From NCBI RefSeq assembly GCF_001751245.1, contig NZ_LJGU01000114.1:324828-381541 (forward strand): a stretch of 56,714 bases of DNA, given 5' to 3'. This stretch comes from Streptomyces oceani (GTDB lineage Bacteria > Actinomycetota > Actinomycetes > Streptomycetales > Streptomycetaceae). Of the stretch, positions 44,878 to 53,617 are shown piece after piece. Position 1 is the stretch's first letter, and every line of letters starts with the position of its first letter. The notes beneath the pieces are model-generated. The model saw only the letters and a list, made by a program, of their open reading frames with translations, did no database searches and had not been told where the DNA came from. Both the position numbers and the translations under genes were made by a program.

Positions 44878-45790
44878 CCGTGTGCTCCCTGTGCTCCTTG
44901 TGCGAGGCACCCGGAGTGGGCGCCGTTCACCAGAGACATCGGCAGCGTCCGGGCGATTCTCCACCGCCGGGGGGAAGAATTCTGAATATCCGCCGAGGGA
45001 TTCCGGACGGCGATCGCGCGAGAACCCGTCGCCCGGCCAACTCCCTTGACCGCGAGGAAAATCGTGCGGGTACGGGGCCTCGTCCACACACCGCGGATCG
45101 CTGAACGAAATGGCCCATGCCCCCAGATCGACCTCCCGTGAGCACCCGTGGACTCGGGACAAGCGTGCGAAACACGCGCGCCGAAGAGCCTCGCGGACGG
45201 AACCGGTCAGCGCGTGGCTACGTCCTCCCGGAAGGGAGTGGTGAGCCTGCGAAGAATCGGGCAAAGGGCACAATATGCCGCTATTTGCCACCGCTTCCCA
45301 CTGGACGCCCGCCTGGCATCCCGCCCATGTCCGCACTCGCCCGCCGCGCCGATCCGCACGGGAAGGCCCGTTCCGGCACATCCGGGACAACCGGCCGCAA
45401 CGCGGGACAGCATCCGCGCAAACGGGCAGCAAGTAAGGAGAGGTGTCCTCACTTCGCAGACACCTACCTATTAGGGGCGTTAGTCCGAATTCGCACTTTT
45501 CGTGCACGTGCTGTGTCGGGAGTCACAGCAATGGCGCCGCCCGCCCCACGGGGAGCGGACAATCGCATCCCGCTGAATCCGTCAACTCCCGTGCGGCGCA
45601 CCGATATTTGGCACCATTCCGAAGTACGCCGCTTCTTACGCACGGAAAGAGATCCACTGCGCTGCGTCGATTACGATCTCGCCGGCCTGGGCAGTACGAA
45701 TCGTCTTCGAATCCCAGCAACTTGTCTGCGGCAATTCGCTGTGTTTTTGTGACCGGGCCTTCGCACCCCGACGAAGGCCCCAACGCCGGG
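44878..45790. other. gene-free stretch upstream of the riboswitch
   Basis: About 910 bases without a convincing gene. Open frames such as 45531-45752 lack family resemblance. The DNA between about 45240 and 45760 is less GC-rich than its surroundings and contains TATTAG near 45470, so it may hold the promoter of the riboswitch-controlled transcript. The segment GTCTTCGAATCCCAG near 45709 recalls a tRNA T-arm but has no tRNA around it. Confidence 0.4.
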
Positions 45791-45973
45791 ACGCCGAATC
45801 CTGCCGCCCGGCAAGGGAATCGCAGCAACCGCTACGGCAGGAGCGGGGGAACCAGGTAAGCGCCGTGCCGCGAACCGCGGCCGGCTTGGGGTGAAGCCAC
45901 GCCCACGCGCCACGGGCGCCACGGGAGTGGCCGGGCTGCTCCAGTCCGAATCCGACAGCTCACCTCGCAGGCG
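45791..45973 (+). promoter_or_regulatory. c-di-AMP riboswitch (ydaO/yuaA type)
   Basis: The leader contains, in order, CGAATCCTGCCGCCCGGCAA, GCAGGAGCGGGGGAACCAGG, CTTGGGGTGAAGCCACG and CCGAATCCGACAGCTCACCT followed by CGCAGGCG. These are the conserved blocks of the actinobacterial ydaO element. It ends 18 bases before the LysM transglycosylase start, next to AGGAGAGG. In Streptomyces this class precedes resuscitation and cell-wall hydrolase genes and lowers their expression when c-di-AMP is high. The boundaries are approximate. Confidence 0.85.
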
Positions 45974-45990
45974 CAGGAGAGGAAACACCC

Positions 45991-46746
45991 ATGTCTCGTG
46001 GCCGTCATCGCCGCAGCCGCTTGTCCCTTACCTCCCGTGCGTCCCGTATGTCGCTGGTCCTGATGGCCAGTAGCGCGGGTATCGCCGCACCGCTGTTCAC
46101 CGCGGGCGCGGCGAACGCGACACCCGCCCCCGCGGCCCCCAACTCGCAGGTCCAACAGGCCAGCAGCGAGGGTTCGGAATCCGCGCAGGAGGAGAGCTAC
46201 ACCGTGGCCGCGGGCGACACCCTGCACACGATCGCCGAGGAGAACGGTGTCGACGGTGGCTGGTCCACGGTCTACGACGCCAACAAGGACGTCATCGGCG
46301 GCGACCCGAACCTGATCCTCCCGGGTCAGGAGCTGTCGCTCAGCGCCTCCGGCCAGCCCTCGGAGGACGACTCGCGCGCCGAGCAGTCCGCGTCCGGCGA
46401 GGAGCAGTCCGGCGACCAGCAGTACGCAGACAACCTGGACGGCTGGATCAACGAGGCCCTCGCCATCATGGAGGAAGAGGGCATTCCGGGCAGCTACGAG
46501 GGCATCGAGCGCAACATCATGCGCGAGTCCGGCGGCGACCCCAGCGCCATCAACAACACGGACATCAACGCCCAGAACGGCACGCCCTCCATCGGGCTGC
46601 TCCAGGTCATCAAGCCGACCTTCGACGCGTACCACGTCGAGGGCACGCCGAACGACCAGTACGACCCGGTGGCCAACATCGTCGCGGCCTGCAACTACGC
46701 CGCCGACCGGTACGGCTCGATCGACAACGTCGACAGCGCCTACTGA
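45991..46746 (+). CDS. secreted LysM lytic transglycosylase
   Basis: A 251-residue exported cell-wall hydrolase. A long signal peptide (SRASRMSLVLMASSAGIAAP, cleavage near AGAANA) precedes a LysM domain (about residues 68-112, YTVAAGDTLHTIAEENGV to LILPGQELSL), an acidic Ser/Glu linker, and a C-terminal SLT-like domain. That domain holds the catalytic-Glu motif IMRESGGDPSAINN, then GTPSIGLLQVIKPTFDAYH. It cleaves peptidoglycan glycan strands. The ATG at 45991 follows AGGAGAGG, just after the c-di-AMP riboswitch, so expression is probably tied to c-di-AMP and cell-wall state. Confidence 0.88.
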   Translation: MSRGRHRRSRLSLTSRASRMSLVLMASSAGIAAPLFTAGAANATPAPAAPNSQVQQASSEGSESAQEESYTVAAGDTLHTIAEENGVDGGWSTVYDANKDVIGGDPNLILPGQELSLSASGQPSEDDSRAEQSASGEEQSGDQQYADNLDGWINEALAIMEEEGIPGSYEGIERNIMRESGGDPSAINNTDINAQNGTPSIGLLQVIKPTFDAYHVEGTPNDQYDPVANIVAACNYAADRYGSIDNVDSAY

Positions 46747-46782
46747 GCCTCGGAGTCCGGGCCAGGCCACGGCCGATGACGG

Positions 46783-46865
46783 CGGTGGCCGGTGCCGGCG
46801 GACACCGGCCACCGTTCCCATCGGCCCGCCCCACCCGCGTCAGACGCGGGTGGGGCGGGCCGATG
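46783..46865. terminator. double bidirectional terminator between LysM gene and helR
   Basis: A perfect 12-bp stem (46783-46794 with 46803-46814, 8-base loop) is followed by a 47-bp palindrome: 46819-46841 is the exact reverse complement of 46843-46865 with a single central A. The pair lies between the convergent ends of the LysM gene (46746) and helR (46987). Confidence 0.8.
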
Positions 46866-46986
46866 CCGTACCTCCCGGCCTCGACGGCGACACCAAGCCG
46901 TCGGGCCGGCGCCGTACCGGCCGCGTGCCGCCGTACGGTTCCGCGCCGCCGGCCCGTACGGCCCACCCCGCTCGGTCGATCCAGCC

Positions 46987-49290
46987 CTACCCGACTGATT
47001 CGACCAGCCCGGTCAGCTCCTCGGGCAGCCGACCCGTGTGCACGACGCCCAGTCGCTGCGTCGCCCGGGTGAGGGCCACGTACAGGTCACTCGACGCGAG
47101 TTGCGCCGGCTCCGCCACGATCACCGTGTCGAACTCCAAGCCCTTCGCCTGCCGCGGATCGAGGAGCACCACCGTACGCGTCAGATCCGGGTTCGGACCG
47201 GTGGCCGCCTCCGGCAGGGCGGCCGACAGCGCGGCGTGGCAGCCGCCGGGCGCGATGACCGCGAGGCGTCCCTCCGCCGGCGTCTCCCCCGCCACCGCGG
47301 CCGCTACGGCCGGGGGCAACTGGTCGGTCCGTCGCGCCCAGGGGCGGTGCCCCGTGGAGCGGATGGAACGCGGCGGCTCGAAGGTGCCGTCCGCCGACCG
47401 GAGCACCCGCGCCGCTATGTCCATGACCTCGGTCGGCGTACGGTAGTTGACGTCCAGTCCGATGTGCTCCCAGCGGTCCCCGACGTACGGCGCGAGGATC
47501 GTCTCCCAGCTGCCGCAGCCCGCCGGTTCCGCGGTCTGGGCCGGGTCGCCCACCAGCGTCATCGACCGGGTCGGGCAACGGCGCATCAGGAGTCGCCAGC
47601 ACATCGCCGACAGCTCCTGTGCCTCGTCCACGATGATGTGCCCGAACGCCCAGGTGCGGTCGGCCGCGGCACGCTCGGCGGCCGTGCGGTGGTCGGCCTC
47701 CTCGCTGCGGTCGGCCAGCCGTTCCGCGTCGATCAGGTCGTGTGCGGCCAGCACCTCGGACTCCTCGTCGTCGAGGTCCTCGTACTCCTGGGTGCGGGAG
47801 CCGTAGGAGAGTTCCAGGACGCCCTGGGCGTAGGCGATACGCTCCTGGCGCTCGGCCTCCGCCGCCGCGCGGGCCGCCGAGTCGTCCACGCCGAGCAGTT
47901 CGGCGGTCTCGTCGAGCAACGGCACGTCCGCCGCCGTCCAGCCCCCGCCCGTACGACGGATCGCCTCGGCGTGGGCCTCCGGGAGGTGGACGGGCTCGGC
48001 GAGGAAGTCGGCGAGCAACTGCTCCGGGGTGCGCCGCGGCCACAACTCCTCGATCGCCGCGTGGACTTCGGGGCTGCTCGCGATCCCCTTGCCGAGCTGG
48101 GCGATGTCGTCGGGACCGAGGAAGTTCGGGCCGCCGTAGGGGTCGGCGCCGAGTCGGTCCGCGAGTTGGGCGGTCAGCGCGTCGATGACTCGGAAGGCGA
48201 ACGTCGGCCGGGCCAGGTTGTGCGGCGCCTCCGTCTCCCGGGCCCGCCGCCTGGCCTCGGCGGCGATCTCCACGTCCAATGACAGCTCACCGTCGTCGTG
48301 TTGGATCACGATCTCGGGATCCGGCAGGGTCTGCTGATCCCGTACGAACCGCGCCAGCGCCTCGGCCATCGCCGTGTCGCCCTTCACTCGGGCGGCCTCC
48401 GGACCGTCGACCTCGGTCACGGTGACCCCGGGGAAGAGTTCCCCGGGGGTGGCCATCAGGACGCCGGTCTCGCCCAGGGCGGGCAACACCTCGGCGATGT
48501 AGCCGAGGAAGCCCGGATTGGGTCCGACGATCAACACCGCACGCCGGGTGAGCTGTTCCCGATGGGCGTAGAGCAGGTACGCCGCCCGGTGCAGTGCCAC
48601 GGCGGTCTTCCCGGTGCCGGGACCGCCCTCCACCACCAGCACCCCGCGGTGCGGGCTGCGAATGACCCGGTCCTGCTCGGCCTGGATGGTCCGCACGATG
48701 TCGCGCATCCGACCGGTCCGTGCCGCGCCCAGCGCCGCGAAGAGCACGGCGTCCGCGTCGGTGTCCTCGTGTCCGGTGCGCTCGACGTCCGCGAGGTCCA
48801 GGATCTCGTCGTGCAGCGCGGTGACCCGACTTCCCTGAGTGGTCAGGTGACGTCTGCGGCGCAGGCCCATCGGGGTGTATCCGGTGGCGAGGTAGAACGG
48901 GCGGGCGACCTCGGCCCGCCAGTCGACGACGAGTGGCGTGCGGTCCGCGTCATCCCGTCGCAGGCCGATCCGCCCGATGTGGTGATCACGGCCGTCCCGG
49001 AAGGCCAACCTTCCGAAGCAGAGCCCCCGCTCGCCGGCGTCGAAGGCCGTGAGCAGACCGGATTGCTCGGCCACCAGGACGTCCCGCTCCAGGCGTTGTT
49101 GGTACGTGGACCCCTCGCGGGCCAGGGCCTCGGACACCGCGGACTCGGCGCCACCGCGCAGCTCGGCGAGACGTTCGTGGAGCAGGTCCAGGAATTCCTG
49201 CTCGCTACGCAGTTCCTCGTTTGACAATTCGACTCCCACCCGGATATGATTCCTCATAGAGAAAGGATCACGTACTTCCAAATCTGACAT
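46987..49290 (-). CDS. helR: RNA polymerase recycling motor ATPase HelR
   Basis: A 767-residue SF1 helicase-like ATPase of the HelD/HelR group, which pulls RNA polymerase off DNA and in S. venezuelae displaces rifamycins from it. After an N-terminal coiled-coil region (about residues 20-70), Walker A GGPGTGKT lies at 222-229 within VVEGGPGTGKTAVALHRAAYL. Walker B is IIVDEAQELSAM; later helicase motifs include LVGDPAQTAEP, VNYRTPTEV, KGLEFDTVIV and YVALTRATQRLGVVHTG. The ATG at 49290 follows GAAGGA at 5 bases and gives MSDLEVRDPF; starts at 49302 (TTG), 49257 or 49239 are weaker. It lies about 3 kb from rox, a second rifamycin-defence gene. Confidence 0.85.
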   Translation of the reverse strand: MSDLEVRDPFSMRNHIRVGVELSNEELRSEQEFLDLLHERLAELRGGAESAVSEALAREGSTYQQRLERDVLVAEQSGLLTAFDAGERGLCFGRLAFRDGRDHHIGRIGLRRDDADRTPLVVDWRAEVARPFYLATGYTPMGLRRRRHLTTQGSRVTALHDEILDLADVERTGHEDTDADAVLFAALGAARTGRMRDIVRTIQAEQDRVIRSPHRGVLVVEGGPGTGKTAVALHRAAYLLYAHREQLTRRAVLIVGPNPGFLGYIAEVLPALGETGVLMATPGELFPGVTVTEVDGPEAARVKGDTAMAEALARFVRDQQTLPDPEIVIQHDDGELSLDVEIAAEARRRARETEAPHNLARPTFAFRVIDALTAQLADRLGADPYGGPNFLGPDDIAQLGKGIASSPEVHAAIEELWPRRTPEQLLADFLAEPVHLPEAHAEAIRRTGGGWTAADVPLLDETAELLGVDDSAARAAAEAERQERIAYAQGVLELSYGSRTQEYEDLDDEESEVLAAHDLIDAERLADRSEEADHRTAAERAAADRTWAFGHIIVDEAQELSAMCWRLLMRRCPTRSMTLVGDPAQTAEPAGCGSWETILAPYVGDRWEHIGLDVNYRTPTEVMDIAARVLRSADGTFEPPRSIRSTGHRPWARRTDQLPPAVAAAVAGETPAEGRLAVIAPGGCHAALSAALPEAATGPNPDLTRTVVLLDPRQAKGLEFDTVIVAEPAQLASSDLYVALTRATQRLGVVHTGRLPEELTGLVESVG

Positions 49291-49300
49291 GCGATCCTTC

Positions 49301-49347
49301 AATATACGTGGACAAAGCCCCGGCAGCCAAGCCGCCGGGGCTTTGTC
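49301..49347 (-). promoter_or_regulatory. helR upstream palindrome with candidate promoter
   Basis: GACAAAGCCCCGGC (49311-49324) is perfectly repeated in inverted form at 49334-49347 with a 9-base loop. On the helR strand the loop holds TTGGCT (49330-49325) as a possible -35, followed after 18 bp by TATATT (49306-49301). The palindrome could be an operator or, if transcription starts further upstream, an attenuator or terminator. It lacks the CTTGC-N-GCAAG core of an RAE. The remaining gap 49348-49685 shows nothing recognisable. Confidence 0.5.
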
Positions 49348-49685
49348 GATTTCTCATATTCCCGGCGAGGTCCGCTCCACCGGCCGGCACCGCCTCCCCA
49401 AGGGGCGCACCGGAAAACTCAGGCGCAGTACGACCGCACATAGCCGCAGTAGCGGACTGTCGGCTCCCCACCGCGGATGCGCTTGGGCAGGGCCGCGTCC
49501 TGTCCTGACCTGAACGGCGACTCGACATGACCGGGTTTTCACCGAGCCAGAGTGCTTCTCCGCGCTTGCCTCCGAGCCCACATGGCCAGGTCAGCAGCAT
49601 CGTACAACTCGACGGTGAGCAGGGGCGATAACCACGACGGGAACGGCGCCCGTCCACTGCTGTCGGGCTCCAAGGTGGTCTGACG

Positions 49686-50225
49686 ATGGCGATTACCTCT
49701 ACATCCGCGGCCGGCGCAGACGACGGCACCGTCTCGAACAAGCAAGTCGTTCTACGTGTTCCGTTGCCCGAGGACAGTCCAGCTGCGTGGAAGCTGGCCG
49801 AGAACACCCCCGACCTGGACTCCAACAGCCTCCATTACTACGCGCTGTGGTTCCTGGATTTCGCCGACGGTTCTCTGGTTGTAACCCTGAACGACGAACT
49901 CATCGGCTTTCTCACTGGCTACCGCCGCCCGGACGAGCCCGAGACCTACTTCGTCCGGCAAACCGCCGTCAACCCGCGGCGCGGAATCCCCTTCCTCAGG
50001 GAAAAACTCTTCCAGGCCGCGGCCGACCAGGAGGTGGCCAGGGGTGTCCGGTACGTTGAAACCACCGTCTGTGCCGAGAACAAGTCGATCATCATGATGC
50101 TGAAGCGGTTCGCCGATAAGCACTCTGCCTCCATCGAGACTCGTGTGCTGTTTCCCAGCGTCCTCTTCTCTGAGATTCACCACGATGAAGTCCTCTACCG
50201 TATTGGCCCGTTGACCACCGGTTGA
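49686..50225 (+). CDS. EctA-like (diaminobutyrate acetyltransferase-like) GNAT protein
   Basis: A 179-residue GNAT-fold protein aligned by eye with ectoine-biosynthesis EctA over nearly its whole length: TPDLDSNSLHYYALWFLDFA, IGFLTGYRRPDEPETYFVRQ, VETTVCAENKS and DEVLYRIGPL. EctA acetylates L-2,4-diaminobutyrate. Here the acetyl-CoA loop, normally RGRG-like, reads NPRRGIPFLREKLFQ, so cofactor binding may be altered. No ectB, ectC or ectD is nearby. It may be a paralogue recruited to another amine. Start ATG 49686. Confidence 0.7.
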   Translation: MAITSTSAAGADDGTVSNKQVVLRVPLPEDSPAAWKLAENTPDLDSNSLHYYALWFLDFADGSLVVTLNDELIGFLTGYRRPDEPETYFVRQTAVNPRRGIPFLREKLFQAAADQEVARGVRYVETTVCAENKSIIMMLKRFADKHSASIETRVLFPSVLFSEIHHDEVLYRIGPLTTG

Positions 50226-50561
50226 TCCCTTCCGCCGGCCCGGGACGAATCCGCGACCAGCAGTGTGTCGCTCTCTCAGGGAGCGAGATCCATCGGTAGC
50301 GAGGAATCGATGCCACAGATCTGTCCGGCTGATGTCGCAGCTCCTTGGGGCGTCCGCGGCGCCGGCCGCCGGTGTTCCGCGCCACACGCGCTCGTCGGAG
50401 GGGGCTCCCAGCACCATGACGGGCGGAGGAGACCGAAGGGCCCCTCTGGGCCATGCGAGTGGCGCGCGGGAGTGCGCGACCGTGGCGGCTGCCCCCGGAG
50501 TGATCCTCGGCGTGACGCTGGCGCACGCCGGGCGCGGCCGTCGCGCGAGCGCTGTGGTGAC
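50226..50561. other. gene-free stretch, no feature recognised
   Basis: These 336 bases lie between the EctA-like gene and the end of xdhC, which are convergent. No family-like frame, clear terminator stem or operator was seen. Confidence 0.35.
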
Positions 50562-51764
50562 CTACGCCGCCGGGTCCAACCGCGCCGGCTCCCGGCCGTC
50601 CTCACCCATCGCGCCGTCCGCGCCGGCCGCGCTGCCCGCGCCGCCGTGACCGTCGTGGTGGATCGGCGTGTGCGCTCCGGTGAGCGGCACGCCCGTGCCA
50701 CCCCGCCGGGTGGCGACGATCTCCGCCGCGATGGACAGCGCCGTCTCCTGGGGGGTACGCGCGCCCAGGTCCAGCCCTATCGGCGAGCGCAGCGCCGCCA
50801 GCTCCGCCTCCGTCAGCCCCTCCGCACGCAGCCGCTCCAGCCGGTCCAGGTGCGTACGCCGGGAACCCATCGCGCCGACGTAGGCCACCGGCATGCGCAA
50901 GGCCAACTCCAGCAATGGCACGTCGAACTTCGCGTCGTGCGTGAGTACGCAGACCACCGTGCGGGAATCCACCTCGGTGGCCGCCAGATACCGGTGCGGC
51001 CACTCCACCACCACCTCGTCCGCCTCGGGGAAACGCGCGGCCGTCGCGAAGACCGGCCGGGCGTCACACACCGTGACCCGGTATCCGAGGAAGGCGCCCG
51101 TACGCACCAGCGCCGCGGCGAAGTCGATCGCCCCGAAGACCAGCATCCGCGGCGCCGGCACCCGCGACTCGACCAGCAGCGTCACCGGCTGCCCGCAGCG
51201 GCTGCCGTCGGCGCCGATCTCCAGCGTGCCCGTGTGACCCGCGTCCAGCATCGCGCGCGCCTCGTCGAGCGCCGTACGGTCCAGCTCCGGTGGCCCGCCG
51301 AGTCCGCCGTCGTGGGAACCGTCGGCACGCACGAGCAGCAGCGACCGGCCCAGGAGTTCCGCGGGCCCGGCCACGGCGCGCACGACCGCCGTCGTCGCGC
51401 CGCTCACCGCGGCGTCAAGCGCTTCCGCCAGCAGGGCCCGCCAGGGGGCCCCGGCGGGCACCGGGGTGATCAGGACGTCGATGACGCCGCCGCAGGTGAG
51501 GCCGACGGCGAAGGCGTCCGCGTCGCTGTAGCCGAAGCGCTCCAGCACAGCCTGTCCGGTCTCGAGCGCGGACTGGCACAGCTCGTACACCGCGCCTTCC
51601 ACACAGCCGCCGGACACGCTCCCGACGGCGGTGCCCGCCGCGTCCACCGCCAGTGCCGCGCCGGGCTGCCGGGGCGCGCTGCCGCTTACCGCGACCACCG
51701 TGGCGACGGCGAAGTCGCGGTCCTGCGCGCACCATCGGCCGAGTTCTTCGGCGATGTCCAGCAT
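50562..51764 (-). CDS. xdhC: xanthine dehydrogenase accessory protein XdhC
   Basis: Binds molybdenum cofactor, promotes its sulfuration and inserts it into xanthine dehydrogenase. The 400-residue protein has the N-terminal XdhC motifs VSGSAPRQPGAALAV and GSVSGGCVEGAVYELC, and a C-terminal Rossmann domain (about residues 190-370, MLVFGAIDFAAALVRTG and VAYVGAMGSRRTHLDRLERL). The tail GAHTPIHHDGHG is followed by an Ala/Gly-rich end. The ATG at 51764 follows AAGGAG at 8 bases; an ATG at 51785 overlaps that ribosome site. It is downstream of the purine permease and XDH genes on the same strand and could also serve the nicotinate hydroxylase. Confidence 0.92.
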   Translation of the reverse strand: MLDIAEELGRWCAQDRDFAVATVVAVSGSAPRQPGAALAVDAAGTAVGSVSGGCVEGAVYELCQSALETGQAVLERFGYSDADAFAVGLTCGGVIDVLITPVPAGAPWRALLAEALDAAVSGATTAVVRAVAGPAELLGRSLLLVRADGSHDGGLGGPPELDRTALDEARAMLDAGHTGTLEIGADGSRCGQPVTLLVESRVPAPRMLVFGAIDFAAALVRTGAFLGYRVTVCDARPVFATAARFPEADEVVVEWPHRYLAATEVDSRTVVCVLTHDAKFDVPLLELALRMPVAYVGAMGSRRTHLDRLERLRAEGLTEAELAALRSPIGLDLGARTPQETALSIAAEIVATRRGGTGVPLTGAHTPIHHDGHGGAGSAAGADGAMGEDGREPARLDPAA

Positions 51765-51908
51765 CGGGCTGCTCCTTACGGCCATGCCTTCGGTTGTCGG
51801 TCCGCCCTCGTCGGTCCGCGGGCGTCAGTCGGGCGTTCCGGCACGGGCGTCAGCCGTACGTCCGGGTACGGGCGCCCACGGCCGTACCCGGACGTACGAA
51901 ACGTCCTG

Positions 51909-53390
51909 TCACCGTACTCCGAGCCAGCTCTCGATGGGCCCCAGCGCGAAGTAGACGAGGAACACGAAGCCCAACGTCCACATCAGCCAGCCCGGTTCCC
52001 GCCAGCGCCCCTGCACCGCCCTGATCAGCACGTGGGCGATGACCCCGGCGGCGATCCCCGCGGTGATGGAGTACGTGAACGGCATCAGCACGGTGGTCAG
52101 GAAGACCGGAACCGAGGTGCCCGGGTCGTCCCAGTCGATGTGCTTGGCGTTGCTCATCATCATGGCGCCGATGACCACCAGGGCCGCCGCGGCCACCTGG
52201 GTCGGGATCACCTGCGCCAGCGGCGTGAAGAACAGGCAGGCGGAGAAGCCCAGTCCGGTGATCACACTGGCGAAGCCGGTACGCGCGCCGTCGCCGACAC
52301 CGGCCGTCGACTCGACGAACACGGTCTGTCCCGAGGCTCCGGCCAGGCCCCCGACGACACCGCCCGCACCGTCGATGGCCAGGGCCTTGCTGAGACCCGG
52401 CATCCGGCCGTCGGAACGCACCAGCCCGGCCTGCTGGCCGATGCCGATGATGGTGCCCATCGCGTCGAAGAAGCCCGCCAGGACGAGGGTGAAGACGATC
52501 ACTGCCACCGTGACCCCGCCGACGTCCGCGATGCCGTCGAACGACACCTCGCCGAACAGCCCGAAGTCCGGGGTGCTGACCAGTGATCCGGTGACCTCGG
52601 GGGCGTTCCGGCCACCCCAGTCCTTCCGCGTCATGCCGGCGAACTGGTGCACCAGCGCGGCCAGTAGCGTGCCACTGACGATCCCGATCAGGATGGCGCC
52701 GGGCACCCGGCGTACCTGCAGCAGGAAGATCAGCAACACGGTGACGGAGAAGCAGAGCACCGGCCAGCCGGCCAGTTGGTCGCCGCTGCCCAGCTGGATC
52801 GGCTTCTCGCCGGCCACACCGCCCGGCCCGCCCATGCTGGTGACGAAGCCCGCCTGGACCAGGCCGATGAGGCAGACGAAGAGACCGATGCCCATGGTGA
52901 TGGCGTGCTTCATCGAGAGCGGGATGGCGCTCATGATCATCTCGCGCAGCCCGGTGACCACCAGCAGGATGATCACCGCGCCGTAGATGACGCACATGGC
53001 CATCGCGTTGCCCCAGGTCATCTCCGGGGCTACCTGGAAGGCGACGACCGCGGAGACGCTGAGGCCGGCCGCGAGCGCGAGCGGCACGTTGCCCAGTACG
53101 CCCATCGTCAGGGTGGTGACCGCGGCGGCGAAGGCCGTGGCGGTGGTGAGCTCCCCGGGGTCGAGATGGGCTCCGGTGGCGTCCGGGACGGACAGGATCA
53201 CCGGGTTGAGCAGGACGATGTAGCACATCGCCATGAAGGTGGTGACGCCGCCGCGTACCTCGCGGGCGAGCGTCGACCCGCGGTCGGAGATGTGGAAGTA
53301 CCGGTCGAGCCAGGACCGTCCGGCGGGCGGGCGCGAGCCGCGGCCCGCGTCCTCGGACGTGGTCTCCGGCCCCACGTGTGAGTGGGTCAT
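51909..53390 (-). CDS. AzgA-type purine permease (NCS2 family)
   Basis: A 493-residue membrane transporter of the AzgA/PbuG branch, importing adenine, guanine or hypoxanthine by proton symport. It begins LDRYFHISDRGSTLAREVRG, then GVTTFMAMCYIVLLNPVIL, GLSVSAVVAFQVAPEMTWG and AMGTIIGIGQQAGLV; about 12-13 hydrophobic segments follow. The ATG at 53390 follows GGGAGAAG. It lies between the XDH genes and xdhC, so hypoxanthine uptake for oxidation is likely. It belongs to a different branch from the broken permease at 6491-8049 and would not replace urate or xanthine uptake directly. Confidence 0.9.
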   Translation of the reverse strand: MTHSHVGPETTSEDAGRGSRPPAGRSWLDRYFHISDRGSTLAREVRGGVTTFMAMCYIVLLNPVILSVPDATGAHLDPGELTTATAFAAAVTTLTMGVLGNVPLALAAGLSVSAVVAFQVAPEMTWGNAMAMCVIYGAVIILLVVTGLREMIMSAIPLSMKHAITMGIGLFVCLIGLVQAGFVTSMGGPGGVAGEKPIQLGSGDQLAGWPVLCFSVTVLLIFLLQVRRVPGAILIGIVSGTLLAALVHQFAGMTRKDWGGRNAPEVTGSLVSTPDFGLFGEVSFDGIADVGGVTVAVIVFTLVLAGFFDAMGTIIGIGQQAGLVRSDGRMPGLSKALAIDGAGGVVGGLAGASGQTVFVESTAGVGDGARTGFASVITGLGFSACLFFTPLAQVIPTQVAAAALVVIGAMMMSNAKHIDWDDPGTSVPVFLTTVLMPFTYSITAGIAAGVIAHVLIRAVQGRWREPGWLMWTLGFVFLVYFALGPIESWLGVR

Positions 53391-53617
53391 GCGTGCTTCT
53401 CCCAGGATGCGTTCACGGGTGCGCCCGGCGCGCGTGGGCGCACGGACGTGGGATATGCACGACCCGGGGGACGGCCCGAGGCGCGGGGGCGCGACAACCC
53501 ACCGGCCGGAGGGGCCGGGATCGCCGTGCCGAGGCTCCGGGCGGGGCGAGGAGTGACAGTCCGTGCCCCCCGCCCGGAGGGCTTGGCCAGCCCGTACGGC
53601 GGGCTACCGTCCGGTGT

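Noticed and set aside
45700..45720. tRNA T-arm-like GTCTTCGAATCCCAG
   Set aside because: No acceptor stem, anticodon arm or D-arm could be assembled around it.
45531..45752. Small plus-strand open frame upstream of the riboswitch
   Set aside because: It has no family resemblance and weak codon bias, and probably overlaps the transcript leader region.
49311..49347. Rifamycin-associated element ahead of helR
   Set aside because: The palindrome lacks the CTTGC-N-GCAAG core; only the rox upstream site has it.
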